Positions 36,820-46,382 are shown, counted from the first letter of the stretch. The stretch: 64,000 nt of DNA from Ramlibacter ginsenosidimutans (GCF_016654015.1 NZ_JAEPWM010000002.1:620001-684000), one strand, 5' to 3'. Notes: generated by a model from the sequence alone, not told the origin. Numbers and translations are program-made.

Positions 36820-36931
36820 GTCGTCTCCACCCGCGGGTCGAAACGCCCGCGCTGGCGCAGGGTAAGCGGTGCAGCCATGCCCGGCCAATGAAATTCCGGG
36901 AAGGAGCCATGCACTTTCGTATATTCCACCC

Positions 36932-37882
36932 ATGGCCAAGGCCCTTTCCGATATCGCGCTGCTGATGCGGCTGCGCACGCGCCAGATGCTGCTGCTGGAA
37001 GCGCTGGGGCGCGAGCGCAACCTGGGGCGCGCCGCGGCGGCGCTGGGCATGAGCCAACCGGCGGCGACCAAGCTGCTGCAGCAGGCCGAGGAAACGCTCG
37101 GGGTGCCGCTGTTCACGCGGCTGGCGCGCGGCATGGAGCCCACCGCCACGGGCGAAGTGCTGGTGCGCTTCGCACGCCAGGCGCTGGTGGACTTCGGCGT
37201 GGCGCGCGAGCAGATGGCGGCGCTGCGCTCGGGGTTGCGTGGCAAGCTGCGACTGGGCACGGTGCCCGGCGCGCTGCCGCAGTTGTTGGCGCCCGCGCTG
37301 GCGGCGTACAAGAAGCTGCATCCGCGCGTGGCCGTCTCGGTGCTGGTGGAGACCAGCGACGTCATGCTGGACCTGCTGGCACGCGGCGACGTCGACCTGG
37401 TGCTGGGCCGGCCGACCGAGGGGCACTACGAGGACGAACTGGACATCCGCCCGCTGCTGGCCGAACCGCAGGTCGTGGTCCTGCGCGGCGGCCATCCCCT
37501 GCTGAAGAAGGCGAAGACGAAACTGGAGGACCTGGTGCGCTGGCCCTGGGTGCTGCAGCCGCCCGGCTCGCCGCAGCGCAGCCGCTTCGAGGCGGCCTTG
37601 CGCACGGCCGGCGTGCACGCGCGCCTGGACATCACCGAGACCGCATCGACCGTGGCTACCACCGCGCTGCTCGAAGCGAGCGACATGGCGGCCATCATGC
37701 CGGCCTCGCTCGCAGCGCACTATGCGCGCCTGGGCGTCCTGCGCGTGCTGGACCTGCAACTGCCGTTGCAGGTCCCTTCGATCCACCTCATCACGCGCAA
37801 GCAGCGCGAACTGACGCCCGCGGCCGCGAGCTTCGTGCAGGTGCTGCTGCAGTCGGCGCCGTCCGGGCCGGATGGGAAGTGA
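36932..37882 (+). CDS. LysR-family transcriptional regulator
   Basis: A 316-aa LysR regulator. The HTH is at about 18-75 (MLLLEALGRERNLGRAAAAL, GMSQPAATKLLQQAEETLGV, PLFTRLARGMEPTATGE) and the ligand-binding domain spans about 100-310. It is divergent from the TctC-pdxA2 pair; the 112-base gap (36820-36931) is the likely operator region and includes the AT-richer TTTCGTATATTCC. A local activator of that operon is the simple reading. Confidence 0.9.
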   Translation: MAKALSDIALLMRLRTRQMLLLEALGRERNLGRAAAALGMSQPAATKLLQQAEETLGVPLFTRLARGMEPTATGEVLVRFARQALVDFGVAREQMAALRSGLRGKLRLGTVPGALPQLLAPALAAYKKLHPRVAVSVLVETSDVMLDLLARGDVDLVLGRPTEGHYEDELDIRPLLAEPQVVVLRGGHPLLKKAKTKLEDLVRWPWVLQPPGSPQRSRFEAALRTAGVHARLDITETASTVATTALLEASDMAAIMPASLAAHYARLGVLRVLDLQLPLQVPSIHLITRKQRELTPAAASFVQVLLQSAPSGPDGK

Positions 37883-37946
37883 AGGCGGACAGCCGGACGC
37901 CACGGCGGCGTGGGCTTGAGGTGCACTGGTGGCAGAACGAGCAGGA

Positions 37947-38044
37947 GAACGCAGAGTGCGCAAAGGTTACGCAGAGGACGCAGAGAAAACCAGAAAAGGA
38001 TGTTCCTCTGCGCTCTCTGCGTAACCTTTGCGTCCTCTGCGTTC
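37947..38044. repeat. family-1 palindromic repeat, copy C
   Basis: Left arm GAACGCAGAGTGCGCAAAGG then TTACGCAGAGGACGCAGAG; right arm CTCTGCGCTCTCTGCGTAAC then TTTGCGTCCTCTGCGTTC. It lies between the convergent LysR and dctA genes, next to the oxidase remnant. Confidence 0.85.
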
Positions 38045-38069
38045 TATTTCCTCGATGAGCCCGAAGGTT

Positions 38070-38153
38070 TCAGAGCGGCACCAGCCGCCCCGGGTCCAGC
38101 AGGTTCTGCGGATCCAGCGCCTTCTCCAGCGCGCGATGTCCGTTGCCTCTAGC
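38070..38153 (-). pseudogene. C-terminal remnant of an FAD-linked oxidase
   Basis: On the minus strand the last 27 codons read [14 protein letters not shown] followed by PQNLLDPGRLVPL and a stop. This is the closing pattern of GlcD-like FAD-linked oxidases (KxALDPxxLLNPGK). Nothing upstream in that frame resembles the rest of the enzyme; dctA coding sequence abuts it directly. A deletion appears to have removed the oxidase gene body. Confidence 0.7.
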
Positions 38154-39516
38154 GAACCCGCTCGCCTTCCCCGTCCATGTGCACCTCCTTCGCCTCGTGC
38201 ACGACCTCCGGTTCGTCGGTCTCGATGTCCGTCGGATGATCCAGCCTCGCCTGCATCTGCGCGACGTCGAGGTCGCCGGTCCACTTCGCCACAACCAGCG
38301 TGGCCACGCCGTTGCCGATCAGGTTGGTGAGCGCGCGCGCTTCGGACATGAAGCGGTCGATGCCCAGGATCAGCGCCAGTCCTGCGACCGGCACATGGCC
38401 CACGGCGGAGAGCGTGGCAGCGAGCACGATGAACCCGCTGCCGGTGACGCCCGCCGCGCCCTTGGAGGTCAGCACCAGCACCGCCAGCAGCGTGATCTCC
38501 TGCAGGAAGGTCATGGGCGTGTTGGTCGCCTGCGCGATGAAGACCGCTGCCATCGTGAGATAGATGGAGGTGCCATCCAGGTTGAACGAGTAGCCCGTGG
38601 GGATCACCAGGCCGACCGTCGTGCGCTTCGCGCCGAGGTTTTCCATCTTCTCCATCATGCGTGGCAGCACGGACTCGGAGGAGGAGGTGCCCAGCACGAT
38701 CAGCAGTTCCTCCTTGATGTACTTGATCAGCTTCCACACCGAGAAGCCGTGCAAGCGCGCGATCAACCCGAGCACGCCGAAGATGAAGATCAGGCAGGTG
38801 AGGTAGAAGGCGCCCATCAGCTTGCCCAGCGAGAACAGCGACCCGAGGCCGTACTTGCCGATGGTGAACGCCATGGCGCCGAACGCGCCGATCGGCGCGA
38901 CCCGCATGATGAAGCCGACCATCGTGAAGAGCACGTGCGAGGTCTTCTCGATCCAGTCGAACACCAGCGTGCCGCGTCCGCCGAACCGGTGCAGCGCGAA
39001 GCCGAACAGCACCGCGACCAGCAGCACCTGCAGGATGTCGCCCTTGGCGAAGGCATCGAACACCGTGTTGGGGATGATGTTCAGCAGGAAGTCGGTGGTC
39101 GTCCCCAGCTTGCCGGGCTCCGCATAGGCGGCGATGCTCTTGGTGTCCAAGGTCGCCGGATTGGCGTTCATGCCTGCCCCCGGCTGCAGCACGTTCACCA
39201 GCAACAGCCCGATCAGCAGCGCGATCGAACTCACCACCTCGAAGTAGAGCAGGGCCAGGCCGCCGGTCTTGCCCACCTTCTTCATGTCCTCCATGCCGGC
39301 GATGCCGGTCACGACGGTGCAGAAGATGATGGGCGCGATCATCATCTTGATCAGCTTGATGAAGCCGTCACCCAGGGGCTTCATCGCCGCGCCGAGCTGC
39401 GGGTCGACGGTGCCCAGGACCACGCCGAGCGCGACCGCGAACAGCACCTGCAAGTAGAGAGACCGATACAGCGGCCGGCGCGCTGGCGCGGCGGCGGAAA
39501 CGATGGGTGTGCTCAT
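38149..39516 (-). CDS. dctA: C4-dicarboxylate/proton symporter
   Basis: DctA, 455 aa, inner-membrane uptake of succinate, fumarate and malate (DAACS family). Features include [34 protein letters not shown], the serine-rich loop [39 protein letters not shown] and the final [20 protein letters not shown]. The C-terminal about 40 residues ([20 protein letters not shown]) are acidic and cytosolic. Its stop codon lies at the junction with an oxidase remnant, so the last residues may not be original. Confidence 0.93.
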   Translation of the reverse strand: MSTPIVSAAAPARRPLYRSLYLQVLFAVALGVVLGTVDPQLGAAMKPLGDGFIKLIKMMIAPIIFCTVVTGIAGMEDMKKVGKTGGLALLYFEVVSSIALLIGLLLVNVLQPGAGMNANPATLDTKSIAAYAEPGKLGTTTDFLLNIIPNTVFDAFAKGDILQVLLVAVLFGFALHRFGGRGTLVFDWIEKTSHVLFTMVGFIMRVAPIGAFGAMAFTIGKYGLGSLFSLGKLMGAFYLTCLIFIFGVLGLIARLHGFSVWKLIKYIKEELLIVLGTSSSESVLPRMMEKMENLGAKRTTVGLVIPTGYSFNLDGTSIYLTMAAVFIAQATNTPMTFLQEITLLAVLVLTSKGAAGVTGSGFIVLAATLSAVGHVPVAGLALILGIDRFMSEARALTNLIGNGVATLVVAKWTGDLDVAQMQARLDHPTDIETDEPEVVHEAKEVHMDGEGERVR

Positions 39517-39604
39517 GGCGAGATCCCCCGGCTGTGGAGACATGCATTCTGGAACGTCCACGCGCCGCTGGGGCGACCGGCGGGCAGCGCCGTGCGCCCC
39601 GACC

Positions 39605-40222
39605 TCAGCTGCCCAGTCGGCTGGAGCGGCTGCGCGCGGCGCTGAGGCGGTCGGCCGTGCGGTGGCGGGTGAGCAGGTGCGCGCCCGCGAGCGCGGCGCT
39701 GCCGGCGGCGAGCATGGCGCCGAGGCTGAGCGAGCGGGCCACGCTGCCCGCGATCTCGGGCGCCCGCGGGCCGGCCAACTCCAGGCGCCGCCGCGACATT
39801 TCCGCACCCAGCGCGCCCAGTTGCTCGGGCAGCAGGCGTTCGGCGGCGGGCAGCAGCAGTGTCTCCTCGTCGGCCACGTGATGCATCACGTGCCGCATCA
39901 GGGCGAAGAAGGTGTCATTGAACACCGGGTCGTCCACCGGCATATAGCGCAGCCGCGCAATCAGCCCGCGCATCTCGTCGTGCTCGGGCGTGGCCTTGCG
40001 CAGGATCTCGCTGTCCGCCACCGCGCGCAGCGCCGGGTAGAAGATTTCTTCCTCCAGCTGCGCGTGGATCTCGATCGCGAGGCACACGTGGTCCACCAGC
40101 CCGCGCTTGACGCGCGCCGACGAACCGATCTCGTACTGGTGGAAGGCCGTCAGCACGTGCGTGTGGTCCATCCGGATCTGGTTGGTGACGCTGGGCGACA
40201 ACTGGGACAGCATGGAAGCCAT
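39605..40222 (-). CDS. hemerythrin HHE domain protein
   Basis: A 205-aa protein whose first about 150 residues form a hemerythrin-like four-helix bundle with di-iron ligands in [44 protein letters not shown] and [18 protein letters not shown]-terminal Ala-rich stretch ([20 protein letters not shown]) may be a membrane helix. Such proteins bind O2 or NO or protect iron. Start ATG 40222 has AAGGA upstream. Divergent from urtA across about 200 bases. Confidence 0.87.
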   Translation of the reverse strand: MASMLSQLSPSVTNQIRMDHTHVLTAFHQYEIGSSARVKRGLVDHVCLAIEIHAQLEEEIFYPALRAVADSEILRKATPEHDEMRGLIARLRYMPVDDPVFNDTFFALMRHVMHHVADEETLLLPAAERLLPEQLGALGAEMSRRRLELAGPRAPEIAGSVARSLSLGAMLAAGSAALAGAHLLTRHRTADRLSAARSRSSRLGS

Positions 40223-40419
40223 GGGCGAATCCTTGGGTTTGCCCTGCCGATTGGGCCGCGCAGCGCGGCCACGCCCTGTCGGACGCGCTCGCCGCTGCCT
40301 GTCGGCGCCCCGGCGGCTTCGCACTCGCTGCCGTGCCGTACGCCATGTGTCGTATGGCCCGGGCGGGATGCGCTCCCTAGCATGAGCCTGTCCCTTCCCA
40401 CTCACCACACGGAGCCCGC

Positions 40420-41694
40420 ATGCAACGTCGCTTTATCCTCCAGGCCCTCACTGCCGCCGTCGCGCTGGCCAGCGTCGGCCTGCCCGCCTTCGCTGCCGAC
40501 GACACGATCAAGGTCGGCGTCCTGCACAGCCTGTCCGGCACCATGGCCATCTCGGAGAGCGTCCTGAAGGACACGGTCCTGATGGCGATCGACGACATCA
40601 ACGCCAAGGGCGGCGTGCTCGGCAAGAAGCTCGAGCCCGTGGTGGTCGACCCGGCTTCCAACTGGCCGCTGTTCGCCGAGAAGACCAAGCAGCTGCTGAC
40701 GCAGGACAAGGTGGCCGTCATCTTCGGCTGCTGGACCTCGGTGTCGCGCAAGTCCGTGCTGCCGGTGGTCGAGGAACTGAACGGCCTGCTGTTCTACCCG
40801 GTGCAGTACGAAGGCGAGGAGCTGTCCAAGAACGTGTTCTACACGGGCGCGGCGCCGAACCAGCAGGCGATCCCGGCCGTGGAATACCTGATGTCCAAGG
40901 ACGGCGGCGGCGCCAAGCGCTTCGTGCTGCTGGGCACCGACTACGTGTACCCGCGCACGACCAACAAGATCCTGCGCTCCTTCCTGCACTCCAAGGGCGT
41001 GGCCGACGCGGACATCATGGAGGAGTACACGCCCTTCGGCCACAGCGACTACCAGACCATCATCGCCAAGATCAAGAAGTTCTCCAGCGAGGGCAAGAAG
41101 ACGGCGGTGATCTCCACCATCAACGGCGACTCCAACGTGCCCTTCTACAAGGAGCTGGGCAACGCGGGCCTCAAGGCCAGGGACGTGCCGGTGGTGGCCT
41201 TCTCCGTCGGCGAGGAAGAACTGCGCGGCGTCGACACCAAGCCGCTGGTGGGCCACCTGGCCGCCTGGAACTACTTCATGTCCATCAAGAACCCGACCAA
41301 CGCGGCGTTCATCAAGGAGTGGAGCGCGTACGCCAAGGCCAAGAACATTCCCGGCCACAAGGACAAGCCGCTGACCAACGACCCGATGGAAGCGACCTGG
41401 ATCGGCGTGCACATGTGGGCCCAGGCGGTGGAGAAGGCCAAGTCCACCGACACCGACAAGGTGATCGCCGCGATGGCCGGCCAGACCTTCAAGGCGCCCT
41501 CCGGCTTCACGGCGGAGATGGACCCCAAGAACCACCACCTGCACAAGCCGGTGTTCATCGGCGAAGTGAAGTCCGACGGCCAGTTCAACGTCGTGTGGAA
41601 GACCCCGGGCCCGATCAAGGCCAAGCCCTGGTCTCCTTACATCGAAGGCAACGACAAGAAGAAGGACGAGCCGGACGGCAAGACGAAGCTCTGA
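40420..41694 (+). CDS. urtA: urea ABC transporter substrate-binding protein
   Basis: UrtA, 424 aa, periplasmic urea receptor. Signal peptide about 1-26 (ALTAAVALASVGLPAFAADD); then IKVGVLHSLSGTMAISESVL, FGCWTSVSRKSVLPVVEELN, LLFYPVQYEGEELSKNVFYT and VFIGEVKSDGQFNVVW. These are the standard UrtA features. RBS GGAG is just before the ATG. The gap to urtB holds a palindromic repeat that could lower downstream expression relative to urtA. Confidence 0.96.
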   Translation: MQRRFILQALTAAVALASVGLPAFAADDTIKVGVLHSLSGTMAISESVLKDTVLMAIDDINAKGGVLGKKLEPVVVDPASNWPLFAEKTKQLLTQDKVAVIFGCWTSVSRKSVLPVVEELNGLLFYPVQYEGEELSKNVFYTGAAPNQQAIPAVEYLMSKDGGGAKRFVLLGTDYVYPRTTNKILRSFLHSKGVADADIMEEYTPFGHSDYQTIIAKIKKFSSEGKKTAVISTINGDSNVPFYKELGNAGLKARDVPVVAFSVGEEELRGVDTKPLVGHLAAWNYFMSIKNPTNAAFIKEWSAYAKAKNIPGHKDKPLTNDPMEATWIGVHMWAQAVEKAKSTDTDKVIAAMAGQTFKAPSGFTAEMDPKNHHLHKPVFIGEVKSDGQFNVVWKTPGPIKAKPWSPYIEGNDKKKDEPDGKTKL

Positions 41695-41700
41695 CCTTCT

Positions 41701-41787
41701 TCCTCCCTCCCCCCTCCGGGGGGAGGTTCGGGGTGGGGCATGTCCGGGGCGCCCCCACCCCAGCCCTCCCCCAGAGGGGGAGGGAGC
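41701..41787. repeat. family-2 palindromic repeat, copy 2 (urtA-urtB gap)
   Basis: CCTCCCCCCTCCGGGGGGAGG, then GGGTGGGGC pairing with GCCCCCACCCCAGCCCT, then CCCTCCCCCAGAGGGGGAGG. It begins six bases after the urtA stop and ends 53 bases before urtB. An mRNA hairpin here could protect the urtA 3' end or reduce read-through. Confidence 0.85.
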
Positions 41788-41840
41788 AAGACCAGGGCAC
41801 TGCAGCGTGGGCAGCGTGCTGCCCACCCTCCAGGTTCCTC

Positions 41841-43409
41841 ATGATCCACAGACTGTTCCTCCTGCTCGCACTACTCGCGGCCGGCGCCGCGCACGCGCTC
41901 ACTCCCGAAGAAGCCAGGGGCATCGCCATCGGCGAGACCGACGACCGCATCGCGGCGCTCGGAAAGGCCGTGGCGCATGCCGACGAGAAGACCGCCGCGT
42001 TCATCCAGGCGCTGGCCGACGAGGCGGTGAAGACCGCGACCGGCAAGCCCTACGTCGTGCACGACGGCAAGGCGACCGACCCGGTCACCGGCGCGGAAAC
42101 GAAGCTGCCCGACGACGCCGAGGACGTGGTGAGCAACAACCGCATGCGCGGCGAGCTGGATACCGCCATCGCCGCCCTCAAGCTCTTTTCCCCCGACGCG
42201 AAGCTGCGTGCCGCCGCCGTCGCCGAGCTGCAGAAGGATCCGGACGAATCGCGGCTGCCGCTGATCGAGAAGGCCTACGCCGCCGAACACGACGCCGCGA
42301 TCAAGGAGCAGCTCGGATTGGTGCGCGCCGCGGCCTTGCTCTCGTCGTCCGACCCGGCCAGGCGGCTGGACGCGGCGCGCCTGCTGGCGGAGAGCCACAG
42401 CACCGCGACCCGCAGCCTGCTGCTGCAGCGGCTGAAGGACGAAGCGGACCCTGGCGTGAAGAGCGCGCTGCAGGCCTCGCTGCGCCAGGTGGAAGCCTCG
42501 CTCGCCTGGAGCGAGCGCGCCGCCGCCGTGTTCTCCGGCATCAGCCTGGGTTCGATCCTGCTGCTCGTCGCCCTGGGGCTGGCGATCACCTACGGCCTCA
42601 TGGGCGTCATCAACATGGCGCACGGCGAGCTGATGATGATCGGCGCCTACGCGACCTACGTGGTGCAGGGGCTGTTCCGGAAATACCTGCCCGGCGCCTT
42701 CGACTGGTACCTGCTGGCCGCCGTGCCTGCCTCCTTCCTCGCCTCCGCCGCCATGGGTGCGATCCTTGAGCGCGGCGTCATCCGATTCCTGTACGGCCGG
42801 CCGCTGGAGACGCTGCTGGCCACCTGGGGCATCAGCCTGATGCTGCAGCAGCTGGTGCGCTCGGTGTTCGGTGCGCAGAACGTCGGTGTCGAGAACCCGA
42901 GCTGGATGAGCGGCGGCCTCGTCATGGGCAACCTGCAGCTGCCCTGGAACCGCATCATCATCGTCGCCTTCGCGTTCGCCGTGCTCGCGGGCATGGCGCT
43001 GCTGGTCTCGCGCACGCGCCTGGGCCTGTTCGTGCGCGGTGTCACGCAGAACCGGCCCATCGCCTCCTGCATGGGCGTGAACACGGCGCGCGTGGATACC
43101 TACGCCTTCGCGCTCGGCTCCGGCATCGCGGGCCTCGCGGGCTGCGCGCTCAGCCAGATCGGCAACGTGGGCCCCGACCTCGGCCAGGCCTACATCGTCG
43201 ATTCGTTCATGGTGGTCGTGCTCGGTGGCGTCGGCCAGCTGGCCGGCACGGTGTACGCGGCACTGGGCCTGGGCATCCTGAACAAGTTCATCGAGGGCTG
43301 GGCGGGCGCGGTGCTGGCGAAGATCGCCGTGCTGGTGTTCATCGTCGTCTTCATCCAGAAGCGGCCGCAAGGCCTGTTCGCGGTCAAGGGCAGGAGTGCG
43401 GAAGCATGA
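41841..43409 (+). CDS. urtB: urea ABC transporter permease UrtB
   Basis: UrtB, 522 aa. A signal-like helix (1-20) and a periplasmic about 150-residue extension (LTPEEARGIAIGETDDRIAA, EDVVSNNRMRGELDTAIAAL, ALQASLRQVEASLAW), both normal for UrtB, precede a LivH-type permease with about eight helices, including GLAITYGLMGVINMAHGELM and RGVTQNRPIASCMGVNT. Its stop overlaps the annotated urtC start (ATGA). Confidence 0.94.
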   Translation: MIHRLFLLLALLAAGAAHALTPEEARGIAIGETDDRIAALGKAVAHADEKTAAFIQALADEAVKTATGKPYVVHDGKATDPVTGAETKLPDDAEDVVSNNRMRGELDTAIAALKLFSPDAKLRAAAVAELQKDPDESRLPLIEKAYAAEHDAAIKEQLGLVRAAALLSSSDPARRLDAARLLAESHSTATRSLLLQRLKDEADPGVKSALQASLRQVEASLAWSERAAAVFSGISLGSILLLVALGLAITYGLMGVINMAHGELMMIGAYATYVVQGLFRKYLPGAFDWYLLAAVPASFLASAAMGAILERGVIRFLYGRPLETLLATWGISLMLQQLVRSVFGAQNVGVENPSWMSGGLVMGNLQLPWNRIIIVAFAFAVLAGMALLVSRTRLGLFVRGVTQNRPIASCMGVNTARVDTYAFALGSGIAGLAGCALSQIGNVGPDLGQAYIVDSFMVVVLGGVGQLAGTVYAALGLGILNKFIEGWAGAVLAKIAVLVFIVVFIQKRPQGLFAVKGRSAEA

Positions 43410-44671
43410 GCGCGGTGTTGCCTCCTGATGGTTTGGTGGACAGGAAGGAACCCGCATCCCTTGGGGCAGGGCCTCTGGAACCCTCCCCCTCTGGGGGAGG
43501 GCAGGGTGGGGGCGCTTCGGCGCTCGCTGCGGGCGGGAGCGCCCCCACCCCAACCCTCCCCCAGAGGGGGAGAGAGGAAGTCGTGCTCCCGAAGCGCGCG
43601 TCCCTGCTCACCAGGACCGGCTGGACCGCTTTCCTCCTCGCCCTGCTCGCCGTCTGCGCGCTCGCTCCGGTGCTCAATCTCGTCGTGCCCGCGGCGAGCC
43701 CGTTCCACATGAGCGACTACGCGGTGGCACTCGTCGGCAAGATCATGTGCTACGCGATCTGCGCGCTGGCCATGGACCTGATCTGGGGCTACACGGGCAT
43801 CCTGTCGCTCGGGCACGGCCTGTTCTTCGCGCTCGGCGGCTATGCGATGGGCATGTACCTGATGCGGCAGATCGGCCGCGACGGCAACTACCACAGCGAC
43901 CTGCCGGACTTCATGGTGTTCCTGGACTGGAAGGCGCTGCCCTGGCACTGGACCTTCTCCGACAGCTTCCTCGCCACCTGCATCCTGATCGTCGCGGTGC
44001 CGGCGCTGGTCGCCTTCGTGTTCGGCTACTTCGCCTTCCGCTCGCGCATCAAGGGCGTGTATTTCTCGATCATCACGCAGGCCCTCACCTTCGCGGCCAT
44101 GCTGCTGTTCTTCCGCAACGAGACCGGCTTCGGCGGCAACAACGGCTTCACCGACTTCAAGCGCATCGTGGGCATCGCGATCGCGACGCCGCAGACGCGC
44201 ATGACGCTCTTCGTCGCGACCGGCGTCGTGCTGCTGGCCTTCTTCCTGCTGGCGCGCTTCCTGGTCGCCAGCAAGTTCGGTCGCGTGCTGCAGGCGATCC
44301 GCGATGCCGAGTCGCGCGTCATGTTCTGCGGCTACTCGCCGGTCGGCTACAAGCTCGCGATCTGGACACTCAGCGCCGTGATGTGCGGCGTCGCCGGCGC
44401 GCTCTACGTGCCGCAGGTCGGCATCATCAATCCCGGCGAGATGAGCCCGGCCAACTCGATCGAGATCGCGATCTGGGCCGCGGTCGGCGGCCGCGCCACG
44501 CTGGTGGGCCCCATCGTCGGCGCCTTCATCGTGAACGGCGCCAAGAGCTGGCTCACGGTGACGGCGCCGGAGTTCTGGCTGTACTTCCTGGGCGGCCTGT
44601 TCATCGCGGTCACGCTGTTCCTGCCGGAAGGCGTCGTCGGCCTGGTGAAGAAGCTGGGGAAGAAGGCATGA
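43406..44671 (+). CDS. urtC: urea ABC transporter permease UrtC, N-terminus altered by a repeat
   Basis: UrtC, LivM-type permease, 421 aa from the ATG that overlaps the urtB stop. The conserved protein begins about residue 65 (LLTRTGWTAFLLALLAVCAL) and continues GKIMCYAICALAMDLIWGYT, GLFFALGGYAMGMYLM and AVGGRATLVGPIVGAFIVNG. Residues about 24-57 (including [13 protein letters not shown] and PTLPQRGRE) come from a palindromic repeat. GTG 43583 with GAGAGGAAG upstream is an alternative start that would exclude the repeat and give 362 aa. Confidence 0.93.
   Translation: MSAVLPPDGLVDRKEPASLGAGPLEPSPSGGGQGGGASALAAGGSAPTPTLPQRGREEVVLPKRASLLTRTGWTAFLLALLAVCALAPVLNLVVPAASPFHMSDYAVALVGKIMCYAICALAMDLIWGYTGILSLGHGLFFALGGYAMGMYLMRQIGRDGNYHSDLPDFMVFLDWKALPWHWTFSDSFLATCILIVAVPALVAFVFGYFAFRSRIKGVYFSIITQALTFAAMLLFFRNETGFGGNNGFTDFKRIVGIAIATPQTRMTLFVATGVVLLAFFLLARFLVASKFGRVLQAIRDAESRVMFCGYSPVGYKLAIWTLSAVMCGVAGALYVPQVGIINPGEMSPANSIEIAIWAAVGGRATLVGPIVGAFIVNGAKSWLTVTAPEFWLYFLGGLFIAVTLFLPEGVVGLVKKLGKKA
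43479..43577. repeat. family-2 palindromic repeat, copy 3 (in urtC 5' end)
   Basis: ACCCTCCCCCTCTGGGGGAGGG core, then GCAGGGTGGGGGCGC pairing across the loop with GCGCCCCCACCCCAACCCT, then CCTCCCCCAGAGGGGGAG. The element is 99 bases, and the surrounding urtC frame stays open through it. Whether it is translated depends on which urtC start is used. Confidence 0.85.
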
Positions 44672-45543
44672 CGCCGGAGCTGATGGAAGAAGGCGCGCGG
44701 CGCGTGTCCGCCTATGCGGCGCTGGCCGCGCGCGACAAGACCGAGTCGGGCGGACGCGCCGCCGCGGGCGGCCGGCCCGTGGTGCCCGGCGAAGTGGACG
44801 TGGCGCACGGTCGCATCCTGTACCTGGACGACGTGAGCGTGAGCTTCGACGGCTTTCGCGCCATCAACAAGCTCTCGCTGGACATCGCGCCCGGCGAGCT
44901 GCGCTGCATCATCGGCCCCAACGGCGCGGGCAAGACCACGATGATGGACATCATCACGGGCAAGACCCGGCCGGACGCGGGCAGCGTCTTCTTCGGCAGC
45001 ACGATCGACCTGCTGCGCTACAAGGAAGCCGAGATCGCCGGGATGGGCATCGGCCGCAAGTTCCAGAAGCCCACGGTGTTCGAGCAGCTCACGGTGTTCG
45101 AGAACCTGGAGCTGGCGCTGAAGACCGACAAGCGCGTGCCGGCGTCGGTCTTCTTCCAGGCCTCCTCGGAGGACCGCGACCGCCTCGCGCAGGTGCTGCG
45201 CACGATCCACCTCGCCGACAGCGTGAACCGCCAAGCCGGCAACCTGAGCCACGGCCAGAAGCAGTGGCTGGAGATCGGGATGCTGCTGATGCAGGACCCG
45301 AAGCTGCTGCTGCTCGACGAGCCGGTCGCCGGCATGACCGACGAAGAAACCGAACGCACGGCCGAACTGTTCCTGTCGCTCAAGGGCAAGCACTCGCTGA
45401 TGGTGGTGGAGCACGACATGAGCTTCATCCAGGCCATCTCCGAGAAAGTCACCGTGCTGCACGAAGGCTCCGTGCTCGCGGAGGGCACGCTGCAGCAGGT
45501 ACAGGGCGATGAGCGCGTGATCGAGGTGTACCTCGGGCGTTGA
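44668..45543 (+). CDS. urtD: urea ABC transporter ATPase UrtD
   Basis: UrtD, 291 aa, LivG-type ATPase. Walker A GPNGAGKTTMMDIITG near residue 90, GIGRKFQKPTVFEQLTVFEN, signature LSHGQKQWLEIGMLL, Walker B LLLLDEPVAGMTDEE, then VVEHDMSFIQ. The N-terminal about 50 residues are an Ala/Arg-rich extension. ATGA overlap with urtC. The gap to urtE contains repeat copy D. Confidence 0.95.
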   Translation: MTPELMEEGARRVSAYAALAARDKTESGGRAAAGGRPVVPGEVDVAHGRILYLDDVSVSFDGFRAINKLSLDIAPGELRCIIGPNGAGKTTMMDIITGKTRPDAGSVFFGSTIDLLRYKEAEIAGMGIGRKFQKPTVFEQLTVFENLELALKTDKRVPASVFFQASSEDRDRLAQVLRTIHLADSVNRQAGNLSHGQKQWLEIGMLLMQDPKLLLLDEPVAGMTDEETERTAELFLSLKGKHSLMVVEHDMSFIQAISEKVTVLHEGSVLAEGTLQQVQGDERVIEVYLGR

Positions 45544-45553
45544 ACGAGCAAGG

Positions 45554-45651
45554 GAACGCAGAGTGCGCAGAGGTTACGCAGAGGACGCAGAAGAAACCAT
45601 GAAAGGATGTTCCTCTGCGTCCTCTGCGAAACCTTTGCGTCCTCTGCGTTC
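45554..45651. repeat. family-1 palindromic repeat, copy D (urtD-urtE gap)
   Basis: Left arm GAACGCAGAGTGCGCAGAGG then TTACGCAGAGGACGCAGAAG; right arm CTCTGCGTCCTCTGCGAAAC then TTTGCGTCCTCTGCGTTC. It sits inside the urt operon and separates the two ATPase genes by 146 bases. Confidence 0.85.
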
Positions 45652-45689
45652 TCCTGCCCCATCACCGCCCAAGCTTCACAAGGCCACCC

Positions 45690-46382
45690 ATGCTGACCAT
45701 CAAGAACATCAACCAGTACTATGGCGGCTCGCACATCCTGCGGGACGTGAGCCTCGAGGCGAAGACCGGTGAGGTGACGGTGATCCTCGGGCGCAATGGC
45801 GTGGGCAAGACGACCTTGCTCAAGTCGCTGATGGGGCTCGTCCCGATCAAGGACGGCAGCATCGCCCTGGAAGGCCAGGCGATCCAGGGGCTCACACCTT
45901 ACCAGCGAGCCCGCGCAGGCATCGGGTTCGTGCCGCAAGGCCGCGAGATCTTCGCGCGGCTGTCGGTGGAGGAGAACCTGCGCATGAGCCTCGCGACGCA
46001 GCCGGCGGGCACGCCCATTCCCGCGGAACTGTTCGAGCTCTTTCCCGTGCTGAAGCAGATGCTGCACCGGCGCGGCGGCGATCTCTCCGGCGGACAGCAG
46101 CAGCAGCTCGCCATTGCGCGCGCGCTCGCTGCGAAGCCCAGGCTCCTCGTGCTGGACGAGCCGACCGAAGGCATCCAGCCCAGCATCATCAAGGACATCG
46201 GCCGCGTGATCCGCATGCTGGCCGACCGCGGCAGCATGGCCATCCTGCTGGTGGAGCAGTACTACGACTTCGCGCAGGAGCTCGCGGATGCGTATGCGGT
46301 GATGCAGCGCGGCGAGGTCATCGCGCGCGGCCGCGGCAAGGACATGGAAGCGGACGGCGTGCGGCAGCTGGTGGCCATCTGA
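45690..46382 (+). CDS. urtE: urea ABC transporter ATPase UrtE
   Basis: UrtE, 230 aa, LivF-type ATPase. Walker A LGRNGVGKTTLLKSLMG near residue 35, GIGFVPQGREIFARLSVEEN, signature LSGGQQQQLAIARAL, Walker B LLVLDEPTEGIQPSII and VEQYYDFAQEL. Last gene of urtABCDE. No terminator with a T-run is visible after its stop. Confidence 0.96.
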   Translation: MLTIKNINQYYGGSHILRDVSLEAKTGEVTVILGRNGVGKTTLLKSLMGLVPIKDGSIALEGQAIQGLTPYQRARAGIGFVPQGREIFARLSVEENLRMSLATQPAGTPIPAELFELFPVLKQMLHRRGGDLSGGQQQQLAIARALAAKPRLLVLDEPTEGIQPSIIKDIGRVIRMLADRGSMAILLVEQYYDFAQELADAYAVMQRGEVIARGRGKDMEADGVRQLVAI

